Positions 55,998 through 64,000 of a stretch of 64,000 bases of DNA are shown here, in pieces. This DNA is from Chrysopilus asiliformis. Taxonomy: Eukaryota > Arthropoda > Insecta > Diptera > Rhagionidae. Every line of letters begins with the position of its first letter. The stretch's first letter is position 1. Position numbers and translations under genes: made by a program. The DNA lies in assembly GCA_964034945.1 (NCBI GenBank), contig OZ035960.1:80757331-80821330 (forward strand). Direction: 5' to 3'. The notes below the pieces were generated by a model. The model did not search any database. It saw only the letters and a program-made list of their open reading frames with translations, and was not told the DNA's origin.

Positions 55998-56291
55998 TTA
56001 TAAAGTCCCGTCGCTGAAACATTTATTGTGCTGTGCGATTTTTAAACTGACTACAAACGAAGCTTTTTTTATTGCTTTCGAATTACATGACTTAGTTTTC
56101 TGCTCTGGTATAACATTAGCAGTGCATGTAGTTTTTTTTAGAAAGTTTTCTTTTAATTTTGCAAAAATTAATTTTCTCCTTTCACCATCAAAATTAAAAT
56201 CCCTTTTGTGCTTGGCTACATAATGCCTTTGCATTGCATATTTTTTGATGTGGGAAAGCTTAAGAAAACAAACCAAGCATTGTACGGCCGG
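55998..56291 (-). pseudogene. hAT transposase N-terminal BED-like finger fragment (copy 2)
   Basis: Inverted duplicate of 55164-55457. The protein differs from copy 1 by a single residue (KLKEN against KLKED). Both copies keep the frame open although the element is far too short to encode a full transposase. Confidence 0.72.
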
Positions 56292-56860
56292 CCTGTCCAG
56301 GGATTTCTACAAAAAAAAATCCCCCTCCCATTGATCTTTGAAGTTTCTATTATTATAGAAACGCTTCATATTTATTTCAGTGTATATGCGCAAATAACAA
56401 ACACAACCTACTTAGTGGAGTGCCTGATGGCGAATGACATGAAAACAACTCAGAGCGACCGATGGCTGTGATGTGGTTTCGCTCATCGCTGTGAAAGTAG
56501 AGAGTTACAAGCCATGAATCAAATCAGTGATGCTATGTACCTTTAGTGAAATTCCCCTTTCCAAATGACGAAATTCCCCTTTTTCCCCCTTTTCAATGAC
56601 GAAATTCCCCTCGTTTTCCCCTATAGAAACAACGAATTTTAAATAAAGAATTCATTTATTAAAACCAAAAATTATTGTCATCTGGACTCATGTTAAAGTC
56701 TTTTAAGAGAAAAAAGCACAAATTAGGAAATAATTTTATATTTTGTAAAGCTTTAACAAAATACTCGTTAATTGTATTCCCGATAACAACGTCACGGATC
56801 TCCAACCAAACGTCAAATAAGATATGAAAAGAAGCCGGGATTCACAATTGGATAATAACG

Positions 56861-57897
56861 TGGCCATCGTAAGTACGGGCCGGAGGCATGATAAATGTCA
56901 AACGATGTGACGTCATCATTTACTACTTGGTAGTTTATCGTTGACAGCTGTGCCGGTTGAACGCGTGCGCTTTTTGCTTCGCCGAAATAGTAGCAAAAAC
57001 GTTTAATTTCATTGTTTTTTCGATGAGTGTCTTTATTTTATAGACTTAGTTATGCGTGGATTGTGAATTACATTGAATTTTCACCGAAAAAGTTGTATTT
57101 TCAGTGAAATTATTTGTAACCTCAAAAGTGAACTGTGAGATGTGAAAATCTTTAAAAACAAATAAATAACAAAAAATTATAGAAAAATTCACAAATCAAG
57201 TGTATAAATTTAGTGCTACCTCTTTTCATTTATGTTTTCCACAATTTGGAATAACATTTCATGTTTGTTTTGTAGAAATGCCGCGAACTTGTTGTGTCGC
57301 GAAATGTAGCTCTACGCACAAAACAAATAATCTATTTTCTTTTTCCAAATGTCAATAAAAGTGATAAGTGTGAATAAAAGTGATGTCAAATAGGTGCCAG
57401 ATTAAAATGATGAATGTGATGACCGGATTTTTAATCCAAGAATTCTAAGAAAATTCATACGGAATGGACTTCGTATATCATCGTAATTAACTAAATATTA
57501 TATGTTAGAGCCAACTTTTCCTATTTTTTTTATAGATTTTCCAAGCAATTATATATAATGCAAGAAAAAAAATCCTTACATAAAAAAACATTGAAATGAC
57601 TTAAATTTTCTTTTCGAGTTTCATTTTCGGCGGCTGAAAAGTGTTCGAGTAAATTTCCGAAAATGAATAATAAATATTTGATCGAAATCGAGTTAGCTGA
57701 TACCGCTTCAAACATTTCCGTGCTTTTGACTTTCGATTCGAGTTCCCTGATAAGGCCCTGGAATATTTAATAAACGTGACGAATCGAGTATTAACTGCTT
57801 TGCTATTGCATTTTTCCCATTTGATAAGTAGTTTCTATGTAGTATTCTGTGACGTCATTACTTTTGCCATCCGGCCCGTACTTACGATGGCCACGAT
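56861..57897. mobile_element. THAP-carrying MITE, TIR CGTGGCCATCGTAAGTACGG
   Basis: 25-bp perfect inverted ends (CGTGGCCATCGTAAGTACGG onward) are flanked by ATAATAA on each side (56854-56860, 57898-57904), about 7 bp. It is 1037 bp and contains a THAP-start fragment, so it probably derives from a second THAP-encoding transposon. Confidence 0.82.
57278..57355 (+). pseudogene. THAP zinc finger, N-terminal fragment
   Basis: MPRTCCVAKCSSTHKTNNLF then SFSKCQ and a stop. The Met-x(n)-C-x(4)-C start and aromatic SFSK mimic the first third of a C2CH THAP domain, the DNA-binding domain of P-element-type transposases. The second Cys-His pair is not found downstream. Confidence 0.5.
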
Positions 57898-58734
57898 AAT
57901 AATCAAAGCAAGTCACAAATGTATAAATCAAGGTAGTTCCTTTGCTTTTGAGCTTGAAATGATCCTGTCCTCCTTAAATTCGGTAAAAATTATTTTCATA
58001 TTTTGAATTAAAAAAATATCAAAAAATGGAAAAAAACTCGATTTTTGTATTCCGGGCAGTTTGCCACTGGTCCATGCATCCTTCTGGTGAATATTGGTCG
58101 AAATTAGTACATTAAGCCAAATTTTAAAGATGACCAAGAAATTACCGATTTAATTGATTTTTACATAATTTAAACAAAGCACTTCTGCTGATTTGCAATT
58201 TAAAATATTTCTATTGAAAATATATTTAAGAAATCCGAAAAACGAACAAAACATGTTTCAATGAACTTTCATGGAAACTACTTTCCATCAAAGTCTTTTA
58301 AAGTAGTTTAAAGTAATTACTTTGAATAAGATGAGAAATGGGACTTTTTAATGTGCTTTTTTCAAAACGGTTAAAAAGTACACTGAAAAATCGGTTAAAC
58401 GTACATTCCAAAGCCATTTTAAAGTGTTTTCGTTTAAAAGATTGGTGTGTACGTTACAATGCAATAAGATCGTTATAAAGTGGCAAATGCATAAATAAGG
58501 GCATTTCCTTCATTCTTTACCTTTGCCTAAGCTTGGAATTGGATTGTAATTGTTTTTATTTATTTGTATTTTTACTTTTCCGTAATTTTTTAAAAGTATT
58601 TCGGATTTAGTTGAAAGGCGAAGATTTTCCCCTCGTTTTGAAGCGTTTTCCCCTTTTCCCCTATTAACAATTTTTATAGTCAAATTCCCCGCAAAAAGGG
58701 GAATTCCCCTCGATCTAGCATCACTGAATCAAAT

Positions 58735-58896
58735 ACAACAGATTGCGCATTGCGCAGGTCCGCCATGTTGGATTTTTGCTCTCAAGAGATTGTGACGTCA
58801 GCTGCGCGTAGATCTTTAATAAGTCTATGGAAAATTTAGAATTTGTGGTTTTATCTCAGTTTTAAGTGTTTGAAAAGTAATTAAAAGTGCTGTAAT
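58735..58896. other. Left-arm sequence of the P-like element
   Basis: This is one of the few segments that belong to the P-like element itself. GATTGCGCATTGCGCAGGTC contains a palindromic reiteration of the terminal TTGCGCA. A possible 5' untranslated region follows. Confidence 0.5.
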
Positions 58897-59016
58897 TAGG
58901 GGCTGCAATACCGGAAACCGGTTTACCGGTTTACCGGTTTTACCGGCCAATTTTACTACCGAAATTACCGGTAAATTTTTTTAAAAAATACCGGTATTTC
59001 GGTATTTTTTTGTATT

Positions 59017-59215
59017 AGTTTGGCGGGCTTAGCGGTCCAATTTTAAGAAATAAAAGCAAAAGTTGTGTTTTAATTTTCCAGCCTGACGTTTCGAGCCTTG
59101 TTTTGGTTCATCTTCAAAGGCGTTAAACGATCATTTAAATGCAATATGTTATAACTGTTAATATTTAGCCGTAAAAACTTTGTGGAAATGTTACATTGAG
59201 GGTATTCACAATCCT
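59017..59215 (-). repeat. Penelope-like element 3' end fragment
   Basis: AGTTTGGCGGGCTTAGCGGT, TTTTCCAGCC.AACGTTTCGA and TATGTTATAACT.TTAATATT match the 3' region of the Penelope-like element at 63272-63515. That element has the GIY-YIG end in the same orientation. This fragment is shorter and lacks the coding part. Confidence 0.8.
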
Positions 59216-59696
59216 CTTCGGTATTCGGTATTCAGTATTTTCGGTAATATTAAAATACTGAAAATATTCTGCTGTGAACATCCCACAGCTTAGATTTGAG
59301 AACAGCGCTTTTATTTGATACGTGACCAAATCATGAACTGCGAATTTGATTGTAAAATATATCACATACCTTTAAATCCATGTTTGATGTATTCTTTTGA
59401 ATTTCTATTGTGGCAACGGCTATCAAAATCGAAAAAAATTGCAGTCCGATGAGATAACCAGCGAAAAAATTTGACAACTAAAAACATTACTAGCGCCACC
59501 CGCGGTTGATGCTTGATACCGAATACCGAGGCTAAAAAACACGACTCGAGGCATGTTTACAATTACCGAATTCGGTAATTCATTTTTACATGAACCAAGT
59601 TACCGTCTCGGTAAAAATCTGTTAAATTTGACTGAATTACCGAGCGGTAAATTTACCCGCATTTTAAAAGACGACTGTGAATTCCTGATTAAAAAT

Positions 59697-59755
59697 GAGC
59701 CAAAACAAGGCTCGAAACGTCAGGCTGAAAATTAAAACACAACTTCTGGTAATTT
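59697..59755 (+). repeat. Inverted Penelope-like end fragment
   Basis: GAGCCAAAACAAGGCTCGAA, CGTCAGGCTGAAAATTAAAA and CACAACTT are the reverse complement of part of 59050-59115. The 550 bp between the two opposite fragments contain further ACCGAATTCGGTAATT-type palindromes. Terminal fragments in opposite orientation are common for Penelope-like elements. Confidence 0.75.
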
Positions 59756-59765
59756 TTTTTTCTAT

Positions 59766-60329
59766 GAAGACCTCGGTGCAAAAAGCGGTCATCCCCACTT
59801 TTTCAAATTTTTCAGGAGAGACAAAAAAGATATTAGCGTGAAGTTTTTGCTCTGGGACAAAGTTAAAAAATTACAATTTAAATCAAACATGTATTCTTAC
59901 ATCGTTTTAATTTGAGATAAATCTATATTTTTTTTTTTTTTTTCGAAAAAGTTATAGACATTTTAAATTTTGGAGATAGCTGTTTCTGGCACCCAAGAGG
60001 ATATTAGCGGTTTTCAAAATGCATTATTGGCTACAAAATACAGTCCAAAATATGTTCAAAAGCGTTTAAAAATAAACAAAAAAAAAATATTCAATTTCAC
60101 AAAACAAAACTCTCAGAAAAAATAAAGATTTTTTGAAAAAAAAATTCTGCGTCAAATTATATGAAACAATGCTTTCAGTCATCTCCTTTTCTTTAATAAC
60201 TTTTTACACAGTCCTCAAACGAGTCCGGAGTTTGCAGCCAAATATGCGCATTCTTTTATTCTTGCGCCAACTGCAATAATTCATTTTCGTCAAAAAGTGG
60301 AGGTGACCGCTTTTTGCACCGAAGTCTTC
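59766..60329. mobile_element. MITE with GAAGACCTCGGTGC ends
   Basis: About 38 bp of inverted end with few mismatches: GAAGACCTCGGTGCAAAAAG at the left, CTTTTTGCACCGAAGTCTTC at the right. Target duplication is unclear. GAAGACCTCGGTGC..TCTCCACTTTTTGACG in the Penelope-like relic near 44920 resembles the same end, so a fragment may lie there too. Confidence 0.75.
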
Positions 60330-60530
60330 AAATGTTTTAATGAAATAACTTATGATAATGGGCTTTTCTGATAATTCAAAAATGTCAAAATCGTAAATTT
60401 TTTTGTAAAAACCTTAATTATCGAAAAAGCCCAATATTTACAAGCTTTCCGAATGTAAGAGCAAACTGAAGTATACTTCTAGTACATGTACATAAGTAAA
60501 TGATAAAATATGTAATATGCAATATACATA

Positions 60531-60790
60531 TCGTCGGCTAAAAGTGAAATTGTGCTAAGTCCATTATACCAAATTTGACAGAAGAGCAATAAAAACCCTT
60601 GTTAAATCATTTTAATTTTCATTTAAAGAAAACAGAGTCTCATTTGAAGAAAACTTAGCCCAATTTTTTCCATTTAAAGAAAACTCTGTGTTTTATTGAA
60701 AGAGAATTAAAACGATTTAACAAGGTTTTCATTGCTCTTTTGGAAAATTATACCAAATGGACTTAGCACAATTTCACTTTTAGCCGACGA
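60531..60790. mobile_element. TA-flanked hairpin MITE, copy 3
   Basis: Same ends and internal arms as 43883-44141 (TCGTCGGCTAAAAGTGAAAT), TA at 60529-60530 and 60791-60792. 260 bp. By eye very close to copy 1 (259 bp) although 16 kb away. Confidence 0.9.
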
Positions 60791-61185
60791 TATTACATTA
60801 GAGAAAAAAAAATCAAAACAAAACAGAAAAGAAAAAACAACCATATTTGGCATTTGTAGCCGTAATTAACGTATTTTGGTTTTATTATTGAATTGTTATA
60901 ATTATGTGTTCTTGTTTTCTTGATTTTATGATTTACACTATAAATATTATAAAATTATTGTTACTTATTTCTTCGTACGTTTTTTTTTCCTCTCACTGTC
61001 ACTAATATGCTATACATGATTTGTTTTATCTAAATAGCGATTTACCGGTAAATACCGGTAAACCGGTTTTTACTAAAAATATTTACCGTTTACCGGTAAA
61101 TCCGAAACCCGGTATTTTTGCAGGCCCTAGCTGTAATATCAAAACTAACCTCAAGAACTAAGTGTTTAATATTTAAGACATTGAA

Positions 61186-61635
61186 ATGGGTGTTTGTGCC
61201 GTGTGCAACAACGAAAAGAAAGGCAGTGAAAAGACGAGTTTCCATACATTTCCCAAGGACAAACTTTTATTGAGGAAATAAACAAACTTCTGTTAAAGAA
61301 AGGATACATTTAATATAAAAACTGCGAGAATTTGTAGCCTACATTTTGTACCTGATTGCTTCGAAAATAATATGCAGTATGAAATAGGTAAGATATGAGT
61401 AAATAGCAAAACTCTAAGTAATGTTTATATTTTACAGGGTTTGTACATCATCGAAAATTGAAGGTAAATGCTATTCCAACTTTATTTAGCATTTCCGAAA
61501 CTGTTGCAACTTCAAGTCAGACAACCAGGATGGCTGAAAAGCAGTCAAAACTATTAGTTGCTGATTTATTACAACAAAACGAGGAGCCTTTGCATGACAA
61601 AGCAATCAATGCTTATTCATGGGTTCATCATGTCT
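61186..61635 (+). pseudogene. THAP-domain gene of the P-like element (broken)
   Basis: Exon 1 starts MGVCAVCNNEKKGSEKTSFH, continues TFPKD and, after two in-frame stops (codons 32 and 37), ARICSLHFVPDCFEN. The C-x2-C ... C-x2-H pattern with FP and HF..DCFE defines a THAP DNA-binding domain. A 50-bp intron follows (GTAAGA at 61388, TTTTACAG ending 61437). Exon 2 adds FVHHRKLKVNAIPTLF, the usual THAP C-terminus, and about 45 more codons to a stop at 61635. No P-type catalytic domain is found downstream. It is either the first exons of a P transposase or a stand-alone THAP cargo gene. Confidence 0.72.
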
Positions 61636-61970
61636 GAAACACTGTCTGAATCTTTAGATAATTGTGATATTAAAGTAAAAAAAACTTTTTTTCACATCGA
61701 GGATGTATTTTCGTATACGTAAATTGAATAAAGAACTCTGTGAACATTTAACTACAAGAAAAAGGAAAAATAAAAAAATTCTAACCTAGAAATTTTAGCT
61801 ATGTTTCATTTATTTTCACAAAGTGTAGTAAAAATTCACAGGCATTGTTGTTGTTTGACTATTTTTTTACTATTTATAAAAATAAATAATATTTATATTG
61901 CAGCAAACAGAATAAATTCCAGTTTTCAGGCGAAAACAGAACAAATCTCATATCAATGACATTTCAGTAC
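61636..61970. other. Noncoding part of the P-like element
   Basis: A+T-rich; no transposase exons recognised. Confidence 0.4.
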
Positions 61971-62960
61971 ACGGAAAAAAATATACATAGGGATATTACC
62001 CAAGGCGTCTTTGGTAAATGAGTTTTGTATGAAATTTTGGTTATCTAATTTTTTTTGGTTAAATTATCGAAAAAATTGGTTGAAATACCTGCGTAAAAAA
62101 TTTGGTAAAATAACTAAAAAACATTGGTAGATTCATCCAAGATTTTGTGCAAACTATTTCCCAAAATTTACCCAAGGCCAGGGTTATAATGAACAGTGCC
62201 TTAGGTAAATTATGTTTGGATGCCTGCAGCAGGTAATTAGACTACTAGTAGAACTGCGCCACACTTGTGCATGACGAAAAAATGGCGACGATTTTGTTAG
62301 TCGATTCGTCAGTTCTAAAAACTCGATTTTAAAGCGATTCCAATAATTTTTCATAAAACTGATGCAAAAAATCAGTTTTGGGAAAGCATTTCTTAGTTTA
62401 GACATTAGTTGAAATGGTTTTTTGAAATATTTTTTATGCCCTGAAAAAAAGATTTCGATAATTTTTTCCCATTTTCGAAAAATACTAAACGCGAATAGTA
62501 TTTTTTCGAGGTAACACAACAACATTCGTCGAGAGAATTCATTCGTTTGAAGTTTTTGTAAGAAAAATAATTCAAAATAAATTATTTTCATTTCGCATCA
62601 TATTGGTCGTCATAAAACATTTCCTCCATACGAATATTCAATATAGAAACTATCAGAAACAAACACGCATCTCTTAATTTTTAAAGTCATCACACTAAAA
62701 CAATTTCCGCTCATTAGTTACATATATTAAATTCTATGAACACACACTAAGCAAGAAACAGAAAGAGATTCCATATCAACAAGAGAGATTTGTTTTATGG
62801 GTTAAATTACAAAACCCTTGGTTATTTTGCCAAATCTCATTTTATACCAAAGAATTTTGGGTAAAACACCAAAAATCTTGGTAGGCTGGAAATAAACCAA
62901 GATCTTGGGTAAACTATACCAGGATTTTGGTTATTTTCACCTAAGTTTTTCTTTGCGTGT
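61971..62960. mobile_element. MITE with ACACGGAAAAAAA ends
   Basis: Left ACACGGAAAAAAATATA and right AAGTTTTTCTTTGCGTGT are imperfect inverses. Subterminal TTTGGTAAA/TTACCAAA-like motifs are reiterated in opposite senses at the two ends (TTTGGTTAT..GGTTAAATT at the left, AATCTTGGGTAAACTATACC at the right). It is related by its ends to 1861-3834. A 135-codon open frame on the minus strand (62184-62591) has no recognisable motif. Confidence 0.65.
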
Positions 62961-63269
62961 ACGCTCTTGTGACGACATGCGCAGAAGTTTACCAAAATGA
63001 AACTCGTCTTTGCGCAATCTGTTGTATTTGATTCATGGTTACAAGCACTGTGTAAGCATGATACTAAATTTGGCCCAGTTGCAATTGTATTTGGCCCAGT
63101 TGCAATTGTATTATTTCAGTTCTCTCAAACTGGGCCAAATGGGCCAAAAAGGCCACACTTTGCCCATGTCTGGTTTAGATCTAGTAGAAAAGTTTCACTG
63201 CCTAATGCCAAAATAAACACAATTGTCACAAATCTTCGTACAACATAATTTAAAGTTAAATTTAACTTA

Positions 63270-64000
63270 GTTTGGCGGGCTTAGCGGTCCAATTTTAGGA
63301 AATAAAACAAAAGTTGTGTTTAATTTTCCAGCCTAACGTTTCGAGCCTTGTTTTGGCTCATATTCAGAGGCCTATTTATAATATGTTTTATTAAACACCA
63401 ATAATTTTACAATTATAATGATAAAAAAGAGACTTACGTTAAAAGATCATTTAAATGCACTCACTATGTTATAACTATTAATATTTAGCCGTAAAAACTT
63501 TGTCTAAATGTTATATTAAAATAAATAAATAAATAACATAGATAAAATACTTTAAATTAACAACCAAAAATGAACAAGAAAAACGAAAAGGAGAAAAAGT
63601 AAAACAGCTGACAGTGGTAACAGTTCAGTACAGCAACAGTTTTTAATGCGATAGTGTAGGTTACGTTATGTCTATTTCTCTTCTCTTTCTTTTGCGTGTG
63701 TTGATTTGAAAATCTTCTACTAATGCACAATATATCGCGTTCATGTCTTCAGTGTCACGTTTTTTGTTGTATGTGTTCTGTGTGTAGATGTGTAAAGCTT
63801 CAGTTGTCAAACGTTTATTGTAGTTACTTTGTGTGTCTATTATCTCTGTGTTGTCAAAGTCCGGTGTGTGACCAACTTCGAGATAATGCTCTACCACTGC
63901 AGTGTGATGAGGATTATCTCGTGCTCTTTTTAGGCTGCTCTTATGCCCAATCAATCGTTTCTCCAGAAATTGACCTGTTTGACCAACATAATTGAGAGAA
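63270..64000 (-). mobile_element. Penelope-like retroelement, 3' part, running out of the window
   Basis: It continues past position 64000. Order on the minus strand: GIY-YIG coding region, stop at 63661, 3' region with TGAGCCAAAACAAGGCTCGA and CCGCTAAGCCCGCCAAACT. The 3' region also exists as fragments at 59017 and 59697. This copy is much better preserved than the relic at 44146-45412 and belongs to a different lineage. Confidence 0.85.
63661..64000 (-). CDS. Penelope-like GIY-YIG endonuclease, C-terminal part (partial)
   Basis: The frame is open from the window edge to the stop. It reads LNYVGQTGQFLEKRLIGHKS, which is the second Tyr-x-Gly half of the GIY-YIG motif with the conserved Arg and His that follow. 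Then come HHTAVVEHYLEVGHTPDF, NYNKRLTTEALHIYTQNTYN and a basic end (NTRKRKRREIDIT). Penelope-like elements fuse a telomerase-like RT to such a nuclease, which nicks the target. The upstream GIY half and the RT lie outside the window. No damage is visible in this part. Confidence 0.85.
   Translation of the reverse strand, partial: SLNYVGQTGQFLEKRLIGHKSSLKRARDNPHHTAVVEHYLEVGHTPDFDNTEIIDTQSNYNKRLTTEALHIYTQNTYNKKRDTEDMNAIYCALVEDFQINTRKRKRREIDIT

Larger units (their letters stand above)
56525..58726. mobile_element. hAT-type element, TIR CAGTGATGCTA
   Basis: Left CAGTGATGCTATG and right CTAGCATCACTG are flanked by AATCAAAT (56517-56524, 58727-58734), 8 bp. It landed 12 bp from the end of the P-like element, inside its inverted repeat. 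AAATTCCCCTTTT-like motifs are reiterated at both ends. 2202 bp including the nested element at 56861. No hAT transposase is recognised. Confidence 0.9.
58897..61129. mobile_element. hAT-like element, ends TAGGG.CTGCAA, ACCGGT-rich
   Basis: Left TAGGGGCTGCAATACCGG and right CCGGTATTTTTGCAGGCCCTA are imperfect inverses, flanked by GCTGTAAT (58889-58896, 61130-61137), 8 bp. Both flanks consist of reiterated ACCGGTTT/TACCGGTA. It contains Penelope end fragments, a 564-bp MITE and TA-MITE copy 3. No transposase is recognised. Confidence 0.85.
56513..63037 (+). mobile_element. P-like (THAP) DNA transposon relic, host of a nested cluster
   Basis: The right end, read inward on the minus strand, starts CATGAATCAAATACAACAGA. 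The left end gives the same 27 bases once the element at 56525-58726 is removed. GTTACAAGC stands on both sides (56504-56512, 63038-63046); hAT copy 1 has it only once. CATGA.. ends and a THAP-domain gene point to the P superfamily (P elements begin CATGATG). The usual P duplication is 8 bp, here 9 bp are repeated. After removing inner insertions about 1.1 kb of true element remains. Confidence 0.8.
55903..63173 (-). mobile_element. hAT deletion derivative B, copy 2, split by a nested cluster
   Basis: 55903-56512 plus 63047-63173 make 737 bp, exactly the length of copy 1, once the insertion at 56513-63037 and one target duplication are removed. The ends are CAGACGTGGGCAA and TTTGCCCATGTCTG. 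Flanks are ATCTAAAT (55895-55902) and GTTTAGAT (63174-63181). The BED-finger fragment runs on the minus strand. Confidence 0.9.

Noticed and set aside
62184..62591. 135-codon minus-strand open frame as a gene
   Set aside because: It lies inside a MITE and shows A+T-driven composition (F, L, K, I rich) without motifs.

Overview
The window is A+T-rich animal nuclear DNA, almost certainly from an insect and plausibly a dipteran. The evidence is a 64-bp intron with canonical splice sites, DD41D (rosa-type) mariners, copia and Penelope-like retroelements, hAT, PIF/Harbinger, P-like (THAP) and TTAA-target DNA transposons, and a tRNA-derived SINE. No species marker is visible, so the order is an inference. 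Nothing looks bacterial or viral.

Only one host gene is recognisable. Three plus-strand exons (23041-23515, 33734-33917, 33982-34181) have matching splice phases and encode the signal peptide and the first part of the ligand-binding domain of a natriuretic-peptide-receptor-like receptor guanylate cyclase. Intron 1 is 10.2 kb, intron 2 is 64 bp, and the intron after exon 3 appears to run past the window end. The right half of the window is therefore probably TE-filled intron.

Almost everything else is mobile DNA, much of it nested.
1-9 kb: a MITE around a dispersed repeat with an 8-bp microsatellite, two copies of a dispersed family called R1 here, a hAT MITE and a dead mariner.
9.3-10.9 kb: a 1.5-kb hAT-type foldback element.
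14.7-20.1 kb: a dead copia element hit by three DNA elements. One of these has TTAA target duplications and carries a decayed YqaJ-type nuclease gene.
21.2-22.5 kb: an apparently intact mariner in a (TA)n tract.
24-32 kb: a dead mariner, a Harbinger MITE inside another Harbinger-like element with a SINE inside that, and a Harbinger relic with the start of its transposase.
34-54 kb: R1 copies, one split by a 5'-truncated LINE and one by a CCC-ended element with a TTAT duplication; a Penelope-like relic invaded by TA-flanked hairpin MITEs; hAT and TAA-target MITEs.
54.8-63.2 kb: two inverted 737-bp hAT deletion derivatives whose target duplications are exchanged, the signature of an inversion. 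One of them holds a P-like element, which holds two hAT-like elements, which hold further MITEs and Penelope ends. The last 0.7 kb is the 3' part of another Penelope-like element.

Target duplications and restored reading frames let most insertions be ordered in time. All names are read by eye from motifs, terminal repeats and target duplications; no database search was possible. R1-R5 are labels local to this report.
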